Below are positions 8,064 to 16,110 of a stretch of 44,102 nt of DNA, one piece after another (the first letter of the stretch is position 1; the number at the start of each line of letters is the position of its first letter). Both the position numbers and the translations under genes were made by a program. The DNA is from Paucimonas sp. (GTDB lineage Bacteria > Pseudomonadota > Gammaproteobacteria > Pseudomonadales > Pseudomonadaceae): NCBI GenBank assembly GCA_031253995.1, contig JAIRVG010000090.1, positions 1-44,102 of the forward strand, given 5' to 3'. The notes under the pieces are model-generated. The model had not been told where the DNA came from, did not search any database, and was given only the letters and a program-made list of their open reading frames with translations.

Positions 8064-9083
8064 ATGGAAAATAATCAGCCGATTATCATCAAGCGCGTCA
8101 AGCGCTTCGGCGGCGGCCACCACGGCGGTGCGTGGAAGATCGCCTTCGCCGACTTCGCCACGGCGATGATGGCGTTCTTCCTGGTGCTCTGGCTGCTGTC
8201 CACGGCGACGCCGGAACAGAAGATCGCCATCGCCGGCTATTTCAAGGACCCGATCGGGTTCTCGGAAAGCGGCACGCCGTACATCATCGACCTCGGCGGC
8301 TCGCCGGAGCTGGCGCCGGAAAAGACCATCAACCCGGAACAGAAGGCCGAGCCGACCCCCGAGAGCAGCATCGTCAGCCCTGAGCAGGTCGACAGCCTGG
8401 CCGAGCAGGTGGAGCGCGAGCGTCTCGAACTGGTCCTGCAGGAGCTGCAGAACAAGGTCGAGCAGAGCCCCGAGCTGCAGAAGTTCAAGGACCAGATCCT
8501 CTTCGAGATCACCCAGGATGGCCTGCGCATCCAGATCGTCGACGCCGAGAACCGGCCGATGTTCGACCTTGGCAGCGCGCGCCTGAAGCCGTATTTCGAA
8601 GACATCCTGCTGGCCATGGCCGACACCATCAAGACGGTGCCGAACAAGATCAGCGTCAGCGGTCACACCGACGCCAAGCCGTATGCCGGCAGCGGCGAGT
8701 ATGGCAACTGGGAGCTCTCGGCCAACCGCGCCAACGCTGCGCGGCGTGCCCTGGTCGCCGGTGGTTACCCGGATGGCCAGGTGGCGCGGGTGGTGGGTTA
8801 TGCCTCGTCGTCGCTGTTCGACCGCGAGCATCCGCTGAACCCGGTCAATCGCCGCATCGATATCGTGGTGCTGACCAAGAAGGCCCAGCGTGCCATCGAA
8901 GGCGAGCAGACCACGCCGGAGAACCCGGCACCGTCGGCGACTCCCGGCGAGCCGGGCGCAGCGCCAGAAGCTCCGGCCCCGCAGCCGGAGCCCGAGCCGA
9001 TGCAGCCGCAGGAACTGCGGGAGAAACTGAACATCTTCGAGGATGGTGTCCTGAAGATGGATGAGCCTGGCAAGAAGCAGTAA
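8064..9083 (+). CDS. motB: flagellar motor stator protein MotB
   Basis: 339 residues. A short cytoplasmic N-terminus is followed by one membrane segment (about 27-48) starting AFADFATAMMAFFLVLWLL; Asp30 is the proton-binding residue required for rotation. A plug/linker with coiled-coil character (about 85-145) leads to an OmpA-like peptidoglycan-binding domain (about 155-275) with SGHTDAKPY and NRRIDIVV motifs. The C-terminus is Pro/Glu-rich. Translationally close to motA and followed by a strong terminator. Confidence 0.96.
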   Translation: MENNQPIIIKRVKRFGGGHHGGAWKIAFADFATAMMAFFLVLWLLSTATPEQKIAIAGYFKDPIGFSESGTPYIIDLGGSPELAPEKTINPEQKAEPTPESSIVSPEQVDSLAEQVERERLELVLQELQNKVEQSPELQKFKDQILFEITQDGLRIQIVDAENRPMFDLGSARLKPYFEDILLAMADTIKTVPNKISVSGHTDAKPYAGSGEYGNWELSANRANAARRALVAGGYPDGQVARVVGYASSSLFDREHPLNPVNRRIDIVVLTKKAQRAIEGEQTTPENPAPSATPGEPGAAPEAPAPQPEPEPMQPQELREKLNIFEDGVLKMDEPGKKQ

Positions 9084-9096
9084 ACGCCGGGGTACG

Positions 9097-9134
9097 AAAA
9101 ACGCCCGCCCGGATCACTCCGGGCGGGCGTTTTT
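9097..9134. terminator. bidirectional terminator between motB and the TIR-like gene
   Basis: A-tract, ACGCCCGCCCGG, short loop, CCGGGCGGGCGT, T-tract. The stem is perfect with A's on one side and T's on the other, so it can end both motAB on plus and the converging gene on minus. Confidence 0.92.
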
Positions 9135-9143
9135 CATTGTGCT

Positions 9144-9614
9144 TCAGAAACCGCGGCGCAACCGGGCCTTCAGGTCGGTATGGAAGAACTCCGCATTGTT
9201 GCGATTGGTCTCCCCGCCATCCTTGCTGATCGCGCGCCGGAAGGTCTGCTCGTCATGGTAGGCGCTGACAAACAGGTCGATATGCTCGCGCCGGGTCAGG
9301 GTCGGCCAGCGCTCCAGGTAGCCCGGCAGGCCCCCTTCGCACTGGTAGAAGGCCAGGCGGCGGTTCAGCTGGGTGGCGCTGCCGAGGCTGAAGGGAATCC
9401 ACCATTCATCCACGCCGCCCTGGCCGAGCACGGTGATCACGTGGGTGCAGGCATTGATGTTGGTGTTGAGCAGGGTGCAGATATCGTCGGTGGTCTGCTG
9501 CGCCTGCGGATCGAACAGTTCGAGGCAGGTATTGATGCCTTCGAGCTTGAGTCGTTCGTTGATCACGAACGCATCGAGGCGATCAGGGTGGCGGTAGCTG
9601 ATGAATACAGGCAT
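9144..9614 (-). CDS. small orphan TIR-like domain protein
   Basis: 156 residues, read from the ATG at 9614 (a GTG directly before it is also possible); AAGGA lies 9 bases upstream. The protein starts MPVFISYRHPDRLDAFVINE, then GINTCLELFD, then HVITVLGQ and WWIPFSLGSA. This order (FISYR..D, short strand, CTHVITVL, WWxPFxxGxA) is that of bacterial TIR domains, some of which are NAD+ hydrolases in phage defence or effectors. In related proteins the last motif usually reads WW-x-P-F/Y-E; here the glutamate position is serine, so NADase activity is doubtful. No signal peptide, no second domain and no partner gene. It converges on motB and follows rsgA on the same strand. Similar Pseudomonas proteins are often labelled 'molecular chaperone Tir', a misnomer. 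Confidence 0.7.
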   Translation of the reverse strand: MPVFISYRHPDRLDAFVINERLKLEGINTCLELFDPQAQQTTDDICTLLNTNINACTHVITVLGQGGVDEWWIPFSLGSATQLNRRLAFYQCEGGLPGYLERWPTLTRREHIDLFVSAYHDEQTFRRAISKDGGETNRNNAEFFHTDLKARLRRGF

Positions 9615-9666
9615 CACGAGGCGTCCTTTCTGGTGAAAGCGGCGACGATCAGTGAATTCCTTCAGC

Positions 9667-9684
9667 CCGGCAATAGACTGCCGG
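9667..9684. other. CCGGCA/TGCCGG dyad upstream of the TIR-like gene
   Basis: A 6-bp perfect inverted repeat with a 6-base centre, 53-70 bases upstream of the TIR-like start on the minus strand. It could be an operator or a leader hairpin; there is no further support. Confidence 0.3.
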
Positions 9685-9730
9685 AAACAAAGAATAGTCC
9701 TACGTTCTCGTATGAAAGATCCTACGGATA

Positions 9731-9761
9731 CGCCCTACATTCGCAGGGCGCCACCGCGGTG
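9731..9761. other. paired palindromes after rsgA
   Basis: CGCCCT-N8-AGGGCG at 9731-9750 is followed at once by the palindrome CACCGCGGTG at 9752-9761. They lie directly downstream of the rsgA stop on the minus strand. No T-run follows, so they may be RNA 3'-end hairpins or a weak terminator. Confidence 0.35.
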
Positions 9762-9766
9762 CGGAG

Positions 9767-10798
9767 TCAGTAGGTGTCTTGCGGAAGGCTCGCGATGATG
9801 GAGCGGTAGCTGTTCATCCGTTGCTGCTGGATGCGCCCGTCTTCCAGGGCCTTGAGCAGGGCGCAGCCGGGTTCGCGGTCATGCTTGCAGTCGCGGAAGC
9901 GGCAGGTGCCGAGGAGGTCGGTGAACTCGATGAAGCCGGCTTCGACATCGTCGCGGCTGACATGCACCAGGCCGAATTCACGGATACCCGGGGAGTCGAT
10001 CAGTTCGCCGCCACCGGGGAAGTGGTACAAGCGCGCGGTAGTGGTGGTGTGCTGGCCCTGGCCGGACCATTCCGACAACTCGCCGACCCGGGTCTGCACC
10101 TCGGGCAGCAGGCTGTTGACCAGCGACGACTTGCCCACCCCGGACTGGCCGACGAATACGCTGATATGGCCGTCGAGCAGCTTCTGCAACTGCTGCATGC
10201 CATCGCCATGGTGCGCCGACACCTCCAGCAACGGGTAACCCAGCTGCCGATAGACCGCCAGCAGGGCGTTCAGCGCCGGGCCGTTCTGTTCGTCGATCAG
10301 GTCGGCCTTGTTCAGCAGCAGCAACGGGCGGATGCCGGCGTGCTCGGCGGCCACCAGGTAGCGGTCGATCAGGTTGGCGTGAGGCTCGGGCGCCGGGGCG
10401 AAGACGATCACGATCAGGTCGACGTTGGCGGCCACCGGCTTGAGCTGGCCGCGGCTGTCGGGGCGGCACAGCTCGGTGCTGCGCGGCAGTTGCGCGACGA
10501 TCACGCCGATGCCCTGGTTGCCGGCACGCCAGACCACGCGGTCGCCGGTCACCAGCGCCGGCAGGTTGGCGCGCAGGTGGCAGCGGAAGACCTGGCCGGC
10601 CTCCGGGCCATCATCGGCCTCGACCTCAACCTGCACGCCGAAGTGCGCGATCACCAGGCCAGTCTGTTCCGGACCCAGGTCGCCACCTTCGAGCACCTCC
10701 AGGGCGCGTTCCTCACGTTTCGCGGCGCGGGCGGCACGCTCTTCCTGGATCTTTTCGATGCGCCAGTTCTGGCGGCGATTGAGCTGGCGTTTGGCCAT
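9767..10798 (-). CDS. rsgA: small ribosomal subunit biogenesis GTPase RsgA
   Basis: 343 residues, starting MAKRQLNRRQNWRIEKIQEE. A circularly permuted GTPase that checks late 30S maturation. An OB-fold N-terminal domain (about 60-130) precedes G motifs in permuted order: NKADL (G4) near 180, then GQSGVGKSSL (G1), then DSPGIREF (G3). The C-terminal zinc motif CRFRDCKHDREPGCAL is intact. The frame is open 17 codons further upstream, but that extension crosses the divergent promoter region with orn. Start ATG at 10798. Confidence 0.96.
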   Translation of the reverse strand: MAKRQLNRRQNWRIEKIQEERAARAAKREERALEVLEGGDLGPEQTGLVIAHFGVQVEVEADDGPEAGQVFRCHLRANLPALVTGDRVVWRAGNQGIGVIVAQLPRSTELCRPDSRGQLKPVAANVDLIVIVFAPAPEPHANLIDRYLVAAEHAGIRPLLLLNKADLIDEQNGPALNALLAVYRQLGYPLLEVSAHHGDGMQQLQKLLDGHISVFVGQSGVGKSSLVNSLLPEVQTRVGELSEWSGQGQHTTTTARLYHFPGGGELIDSPGIREFGLVHVSRDDVEAGFIEFTDLLGTCRFRDCKHDREPGCALLKALEDGRIQQQRMNSYRSIIASLPQDTY

Positions 10799-10891
10799 GA
10801 ATGTCTCGTCGTTAAAGCGGGGATATTGAAACGGCGTCGAGTTTAGCACGCCCCACTAGGCTAAACTGCGCACCTACCGAGGAGCCCAATC

Positions 10892-11434
10892 ATGCAGAAC
10901 CCACAGAATCTGATCTGGATCGACCTGGAAATGACCGGTCTGGACCCTGACCATGACGTCATCATCGAGATGGCCACCATCGTCACCGACAGCGACCTGA
11001 ACACCCTGGCCGAAGGCCCGGTGATCGCCATTCACCACAGCGACGAAGTCCTTGCCCGCATGGACGACTGGAACACCCGCACCCATGGCGCCTCCGGGCT
11101 GACCCAGCGGGTGCGCGAGAGCCGCATCGACATGGCCGAAGCAGAAGCGCAGACCATTGCCTTCCTGGAGCAGTGGGTACCGAAGGGCAAGTCGCCGATC
11201 TGCGGCAACAGCATCTGCCAGGACCGCCGCTTCCTGTACCGCCACATGCGCTCGCTGGAAAACTATTTCCACTACCGCAACCTCGATGTCTCGACCCTGA
11301 AGGAGCTGGCGGGTCGCTGGGCGCCGGAGGTGAAGGACGGCTTCAAGAAGGGCAGCACCCACCTGGCGCTGGATGACATTCGTGAGTCGATCGCCGAGCT
11401 GCAGCACTACCGCAAGCACTTCATCAAATTCTAG
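10892..11434 (+). CDS. orn: oligoribonuclease
   Basis: 3'-5' exoribonuclease of the DEDDh family that degrades 2-5 nt RNAs and, in Pseudomonas, pGpG from cyclic-di-GMP turnover. 180 residues, the usual length. IWIDLEMTGLD holds the first Asp-x-Glu pair; HLALDDIRESI near the end holds the catalytic His and last Asp. AGGAG lies just upstream of the ATG. Divergent from rsgA, with 93 bp between starts. Confidence 0.97.
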   Translation: MQNPQNLIWIDLEMTGLDPDHDVIIEMATIVTDSDLNTLAEGPVIAIHHSDEVLARMDDWNTRTHGASGLTQRVRESRIDMAEAEAQTIAFLEQWVPKGKSPICGNSICQDRRFLYRHMRSLENYFHYRNLDVSTLKELAGRWAPEVKDGFKKGSTHLALDDIRESIAELQHYRKHFIKF

Positions 11435-11446
11435 GTCGTGGCATCT

Positions 11447-11529
11447 GGCCCTATCGCTGGCAAGCCAGCTCCCACGGGGTTCGGCAGCGCCTCGGACACT
11501 GTGGGAGCTGGCTTGCCAGCGATGAGGCC
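11447..11529. repeat. REP-type inverted pair
   Basis: Left arm GGCCCTATCGCTGGCAAGCC then AGCTCCCAC. Right arm GTGGGAGCTGGCTTGCCAGC then GATGAGGCC. The arms are near-perfect reverse complements separated by about 25 bases. Same repeat as at 156-231 and 43595-43677. It begins 12 bases after the orn stop. Confidence 0.88.
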
Positions 11530-11615
11530 ATCAGCATCACTAGAAGTCTTGTGCCCCCTTTTGGTGCCAGCAGCAACTGGTTAGACTGCGCGCCTTTCTG
11601 CCAGGACCCCGCACC

Positions 11616-12227
11616 ATGCTGTTGATGCTCTACCTCATCGCCATCACCGCCGAAGCCATGACCGGTGCCCTGTCCGCCGGACGGCGGGGCATGGACTGGT
11701 TCGGCGTGGTGCTGATCGCTTGCGTCACCGCCCTGGGTGGCGGATCGGTGCGCGACGTGCTGCTGGGCCACTACCCGCTGACCTGGGTCAAGCACCCGGA
11801 ATACCTGGTGCTGACCAGCGTCGCGGCACTGCTGACCATCTTCATCGCTCCCCTGATGCGCCACCTGCGCTCGCTGTTCCTGGTGCTCGATGCCCTGGGC
11901 CTGGTGGCCTTCACCCTGATCGGGTGCATGACTGCGCTGGAGCTGGGCCACGGCATGCTGGTGGCGTCCATCAGCGGCGTGGTCACCGGGGTGTTCGGCG
12001 GCATCCTGCGGGACATCTTCTGCAACGACATCCCGCTGGTGTTCCGCCGTGAGCTGTACGCCAGCGTGTCCTTCGCCGCCGCCTGGTGCTACATGGGCTG
12101 CATCTACCTCAAGCTGCCGGCCGAGCAGTCGATCCTGATCACCTTGTTCGGCGGCTTTCTGCTACGCCTGCTGGCGATCCGCTTCCACTGGGAAATGCCC
12201 AAGTTCCACTACAACGACGAACACTGA
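11616..12227 (+). CDS. TRIC-type / UPF0126 inner-membrane protein
   Basis: 203 residues, almost entirely hydrophobic, with about seven membrane segments. Two internal halves each carry a Gly-rich motif: ALGGGSVRDVLLGHYPL (about 35-51) and VFGGILRDIFCNDIPLVF (about 127-144), the hallmark of the UPF0126 / TRIC channel family. Members conduct K+, and some (YadS type) are implicated in glycine transport, but the substrate here is unknown. AGGA lies 9 bases before the ATG. The 3' end overlaps the convergent queG by 19 bases. Confidence 0.88.
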   Translation: MLLMLYLIAITAEAMTGALSAGRRGMDWFGVVLIACVTALGGGSVRDVLLGHYPLTWVKHPEYLVLTSVAALLTIFIAPLMRHLRSLFLVLDALGLVAFTLIGCMTALELGHGMLVASISGVVTGVFGGILRDIFCNDIPLVFRRELYASVSFAAAWCYMGCIYLKLPAEQSILITLFGGFLLRLLAIRFHWEMPKFHYNDEH

Positions 12228-13288
12228 CGCTCGGCGTGCTGCCTGAGCGCCCATTCCACGTGCTCGCGGACCAGTTCCGACGGGTAGTCGCGGCGGGCAT
12301 TCAGGGCTTCCAGCACCGGAATGGTGGACGGCGCATTGCCCAGGCCGACGGCCAGGTTGCGTAGCCAGCGCTCGTAGCCGGCACGGCGCAGCGGCGAGCC
12401 TTCGGTGCTGGCGAGGAAACGCTCTTCATCCCACAGGAACAGTTCCGCCAGGCCGGCGTTGTCCAGGCCGTGGCGCGGCTTGAAGTCGTTTTCCGCGGTG
12501 TCCTTGGCAAAGCGGTTCCATGGACAGACGATCTGGCAGTCATCGCAACCGAATACGCGGTTGCCGATCATCGAACGCAGTTCCTCGGGAATGGCGTTCT
12601 TCAGTTCGATGGTCAGGTAGGAGATGCAGCGCCGTGCATCCAGCTGGTACGGCCCGACGAAGGCGTTGGTCGGGCAGATGTCCAGGCAGGCGCTGCACCG
12701 GCCGCAGTGCTCGGTGCCCTGGGCCTCGTCCACCGGCAGCGGCAGGTCGACGAACAGCTCGCTGAGGAAGAAGTAGCTGCCGGCCTTGCGGTTGAGCAGC
12801 AGGGTGTTCTTGCCGATCCAGCCCAGGCCCGCCTGCTGGGCGATGGCCTTTTCCAGCACCGGGGCGCTGTCGACGAAGGCGCGGAAGCCGAACGGGCCGA
12901 TTTCCTTCTGGATGCGCTCGGCCAGGTGCTGCACGCGCTTGCGCACCAGCTTGTGGTAGTCGCGGCCGAGGGCGTAGCGGGAGATATAGGCCTTTTCCGG
13001 CTGGGCCAGGCGCTGGGCCATCTGCGTGTCGCCGGGCAGGTAGTCCATGCGCAGCGAAACCACCCGCACGGTGCCGGGCACCAGTTCGTCGGGATGGGAG
13101 CGTTTGCTGCCGTGGGCGCCCATGTAGTCCATCTCGCCGTGGTAGCCGGCAGCCAGCCAGCGTTCCAGGTGCTGTTCGTGCTCGGCCAGGTCCACGCCGG
13201 CGATGCCGACGTGGGCAAAGCCCAGTTCACGTCCCCACTCTTTGATGGATTGGGCGAGGGCGGGGAGATCGAGGGAAGAGGCGGACAT
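12209..13288 (-). CDS. queG: epoxyqueuosine reductase QueG
   Basis: Reduces epoxyqueuosine to queuosine in the wobble position of GUN-anticodon tRNAs, using cobalamin. 359 residues from ATG 13288 (MSASSLDLPALAQSIKEW). Two ferredoxin-like [4Fe-4S] motifs are visible: CGRCSACLDICP and CDDCQIVCPWNRF. A HEAT-like C-terminal region follows. The frame is open upstream, but the extra 22 codons cross the nnrD promoter region. No clear Shine-Dalgarno precedes the start. Convergent with the TRIC gene and divergent from nnrD. Confidence 0.94.
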   Translation of the reverse strand: MSASSLDLPALAQSIKEWGRELGFAHVGIAGVDLAEHEQHLERWLAAGYHGEMDYMGAHGSKRSHPDELVPGTVRVVSLRMDYLPGDTQMAQRLAQPEKAYISRYALGRDYHKLVRKRVQHLAERIQKEIGPFGFRAFVDSAPVLEKAIAQQAGLGWIGKNTLLLNRKAGSYFFLSELFVDLPLPVDEAQGTEHCGRCSACLDICPTNAFVGPYQLDARRCISYLTIELKNAIPEELRSMIGNRVFGCDDCQIVCPWNRFAKDTAENDFKPRHGLDNAGLAELFLWDEERFLASTEGSPLRRAGYERWLRNLAVGLGNAPSTIPVLEALNARRDYPSELVREHVEWALRQHAERQCSSL

Positions 13289-13295
13289 GCGAAAT

Positions 13296-13324
13296 AGGGC
13301 AATCAGGGGGCAGGTGCGTATAAT
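13296..13324 (+). promoter_or_regulatory. possible sigma-70 promoter of the nnrD operon
   Basis: A perfect TATAAT at 13319-13324 lies 29 bases before the nnrD start. The -35 at 17-bp spacing (AGGGCA) is weak. Confidence 0.4.
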
Positions 13325-13352
13325 TCTGCCAGACATCGGAGCCGAACGACGC

Positions 13353-14213
13353 ATGCCTCAGACCAAACACCCTGTACACGAGCCGCTGGTGCTCACCCGT
13401 GACACCCTGGCGAGCCTGCCGGCACGCCCGGCGAACGCCCACAAGGGCCAGTTCGGCCACGTTCTGGTGGTGGGCGGCGACCGCGGTACCGGCGGGGCTG
13501 TGCTGCTCGCTGCCGAAGCGGCCCTGCGCTGCGGCGCCGGCCTGGTGTCCCTGGCCAGTCGTCCCGATCATGTGCCGGCCGCGCTGGCGCGCCTGCCCGA
13601 GGTCATGAGCCTTGGCGTGCACTCGGCCAACCAGTTGATGGCACCGATCGAGCGCGCCTCGCTGCTGGTGGTCGGCCCGGGCCTGGGCCAGTCGGCCTGG
13701 GGCCGCAGCCTGCTGTCGGCGGTGGCCAGTTCCAGCCTGCCGCAGGTATGGGATGCCGATGCCCTGAACCTGCTGGCTTCGTCGCCGGTGGCCCTGGTGC
13801 GCGGCAGCATCATTACCCCGCACCCGGGCGAGGCGGCGCGCCTGCTGGGGATTTCCACCGAGGCGGTGCAGGCCGACCGCCCCGGCGCCGCGCGCAAGCT
13901 GGCGCGCAAATACAATGCGGTATGCGTGCTCAAGGGCGCCGGTACCCTGGTCGCCGAGCCGCACGGCCAGCTGGCCCTGTGCAAGCGTGGCCATCCGGCC
14001 ATGGCCGGCGCCGGGCTGGGCGATGTGCTCAGCGGTGTCCTCGGTGCCTTGCTGGCCCAGGACATGAACGCCTGGGACGCTGCCTGCCTCGGGGTCTGGC
14101 TGCACGCCTGCGCCGGTGAGCGCCTGGGCGACCAGGGCCGCGGCCTGGCCGCGCACGATCTGGTCCCGTCTATTCGTCAGTTGTTGGAGGAACATTCAGC
14201 GTGTCAGGCATAA
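13353..14213 (+). CDS. nnrD: ADP/ATP-dependent NAD(P)H-hydrate dehydratase (YjeF C-terminal domain)
   Basis: Repairs hydrated NAD(P)H. 286 residues with ribokinase-like motifs: HKGQFGHVLVVGG, GPGLGQSAWG, TPHPGEAARLL and MAGAGLGDVLSGVLGALLAQ. Only the dehydratase half is present; the epimerase half (NnrE), fused in E. coli, is not adjacent here. ATG 13353 gives MPQTKHPVHEPLVL; GGAG is rather far (about 12 bases), so the start is not certain. First gene of the nnrD-tsaE-amiB-mutL-miaA-hfq-hflXKC run; it overlaps tsaE by 13 bases. Confidence 0.9.
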   Translation: MPQTKHPVHEPLVLTRDTLASLPARPANAHKGQFGHVLVVGGDRGTGGAVLLAAEAALRCGAGLVSLASRPDHVPAALARLPEVMSLGVHSANQLMAPIERASLLVVGPGLGQSAWGRSLLSAVASSSLPQVWDADALNLLASSPVALVRGSIITPHPGEAARLLGISTEAVQADRPGAARKLARKYNAVCVLKGAGTLVAEPHGQLALCKRGHPAMAGAGLGDVLSGVLGALLAQDMNAWDAACLGVWLHACAGERLGDQGRGLAAHDLVPSIRQLLEEHSACQA

Positions 14214-14671
14214 CCCTGTTTCTGGCCGATGAGCAGGCCATGGTCGACTTCGGTGCGCGTATCGCCCAGGTGACCCAAGGTCATGGTGTGATTTTTCTCG
14301 AAGGCGACCTCGGGGCGGGCAAGACCACCCTGTCGCGGGGCATCATCCGTGGCCTTGGGCACACCGGAGCGGTGAAAAGTCCTACATTTACTGTTGTGGA
14401 ACCGTACGAGATTGGCGAAGTCCGAGCATTTCACTTCGACCTGTATCGCCTGGTCGATCCTGAGGAGCTGGAGTTCATGGGGATTCGCGACTATTTCGAG
14501 GGTGATGCCTTGTGTCTGTTCGAGTGGCCGGACAAGGGTGAGGGCATTTTGCCAAAGCCCGACCTGACCATTACCATAAGCCCCCAGGCAGGCGGGCGCT
14601 CGTTGAGCCTGTTGCCACAAGGCGCTCGTGGTGAGGCCTGGTGTGCCGCTCTGGCCTTGGAATTCAAATAG
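14201..14671 (+). CDS. tsaE: tRNA t6A biosynthesis ATPase TsaE
   Basis: ATPase partner of TsaB-TsaD for N6-threonylcarbamoyladenosine at position 37 of ANN-decoding tRNAs. 156 residues from the GTG at 14201, with TTGGAGGA at 14184-14191 as ribosome site. Walker A GDLGAGKTTLSRG is near residues 35-47, followed by VKSPTFTVVEPYE and HFDLYRL. It overlaps the end of nnrD and precedes amiB by 14 bases. Confidence 0.95.
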   Translation: MSGITLFLADEQAMVDFGARIAQVTQGHGVIFLEGDLGAGKTTLSRGIIRGLGHTGAVKSPTFTVVEPYEIGEVRAFHFDLYRLVDPEELEFMGIRDYFEGDALCLFEWPDKGEGILPKPDLTITISPQAGGRSLSLLPQGARGEAWCAALALEFK

Positions 14672-14685
14672 AAATGGGGAAAGGT

Positions 14686-16110
14686 ATGCGCTTTCGCGCA
14701 CTGGTTGCCGTCGCAGGACTGCTGCTGACGGCATTGACCGTCGAGGCCTTCGCTGCCACGCAGGTCAAGAGCATGCGTCTGTGGCGGGCGCCGGACAACA
14801 CACGACTGGTCTTCGACCTCTCTGGCCCGGTGGAGCACAGCGTGTTCACCCTGACCGCGCCGGATCGCCTGGTCATCGACATCAACGGCGCCACCCTGGC
14901 CGCGCCGCTGACCGCCTCCACGTCCAATACGCCGATCACCAGCGTACGCTCGGCGCAGCGCACCCCCACCGACCTGCGCGTGGTGGTCGACCTGAACAAG
15001 GCCGTCACCCCGAAAAGCTTCACCCTCGCGCCCAATGCCCAGTACGGCAACCGCCTGGTGGTCGACCTGTACGACCAGGAGGCCGATGCCGTCGCCGCGA
15101 GCGCGCCGCCGACCCCGGTCACCACCGCACCGGCCGCTCCGGCGGTCCCGGTCACGCCTGCGCAGCCAGCGATCAAGCTGACCCCGGTGCCGAACGGCAA
15201 GCGCGACATCGTGATTGCCATCGACGCCGGCCACGGCGGCGAGGACCCGGGTGCCTCGGGCTCCCGCGGCCAGCATGAAAAGGACATCGTCCTGCAGATC
15301 GCCAAGGAACTGCAGCGCCAGATCAACAACGAGAAGGGCTTCCGCGCCGAGCTGACGCGGACCGGCGACTACTTCATCCCGTTGCGCAAGCGCACGGAAA
15401 TCGCCCGCAAGAAGGGCGCCGACCTGTTCATCTCGATCCACGCCGACGCCGCGCCGTCCAAGGCGGCCTTCGGTGCTTCGGTGTTCGCCTTGTCCGACCG
15501 CGGCGCCACCTCCGAGACCGCGCGCTGGCTGGCGGACAGCGAAAACCGTTCCGACCTGATCGGTGGTGCCGGCAACGTCAGCCTCGACGACAAGGACCGC
15601 ATGCTCGCCGGCGTGCTCCTCGACCTGTCGATGACAGCGTCCCTCAGTTCCAGCCTGAACGTAGGGCAGAAGGTGCTGGGCAACATCGGTCGCGTCACCT
15701 CGCTGCACAAGCGCCGGGTCGAACAGGCCGGGTTCATGGTGCTGAAGTCGCCGGACATTCCGTCGATCCTGGTGGAAACCGGTTTCATCTCCAACGCCAA
15801 CGAGGCCTCCAAGCTGGCCACCGCGAGCCACCAGCAATCCCTGGCACGCTCGATCAACAGCGGCGTGAAGCAGTTCTTCCAGCAGAATCCGCCGCCGGGC
15901 ACCTATATCGCCTGGCTGCGTGACACCGGCAAGATCGCCCAGGGCCCGCGCGAGCACACGGTGCGCCCGGGCGAGACCCTGGCCATGATCGCCGTGCGCT
16001 ATCAGGTCAGCGTGGCCAGCCTGCGCAGTAATAACAGCCTGAAGAGCGATGAACTGAAGGTCGGTCAGAACCTCGATATCCCTGCCACCACCCTGGCGGG
16101 CCAGCCATGA
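14686..16110 (+). CDS. amiB: periplasmic N-acetylmuramoyl-L-alanine amidase AmiB
   Basis: Cleaves the peptide from MurNAc to split daughter cells at division. 474 residues from ATG 14686, preceded by GGGGA at 5-base spacing; upstream in-frame starts lack a site. A signal peptide of about 23 residues (RFRALVAVAGLLLTAL, ending AFAA) is followed by an AMIN domain (about 25-130) and a Pro/Ala linker. The zinc amidase_3 domain starts VIAIDAGHGGEDPGASG and contains SIHADAA and LVETGFISN. A C-terminal LysM repeat begins HTVRPGETLAMIA. The stop overlaps the mutL start (ATGA). Confidence 0.95.
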   Translation: MRFRALVAVAGLLLTALTVEAFAATQVKSMRLWRAPDNTRLVFDLSGPVEHSVFTLTAPDRLVIDINGATLAAPLTASTSNTPITSVRSAQRTPTDLRVVVDLNKAVTPKSFTLAPNAQYGNRLVVDLYDQEADAVAASAPPTPVTTAPAAPAVPVTPAQPAIKLTPVPNGKRDIVIAIDAGHGGEDPGASGSRGQHEKDIVLQIAKELQRQINNEKGFRAELTRTGDYFIPLRKRTEIARKKGADLFISIHADAAPSKAAFGASVFALSDRGATSETARWLADSENRSDLIGGAGNVSLDDKDRMLAGVLLDLSMTASLSSSLNVGQKVLGNIGRVTSLHKRRVEQAGFMVLKSPDIPSILVETGFISNANEASKLATASHQQSLARSINSGVKQFFQQNPPPGTYIAWLRDTGKIAQGPREHTVRPGETLAMIAVRYQVSVASLRSNNSLKSDELKVGQNLDIPATTLAGQP

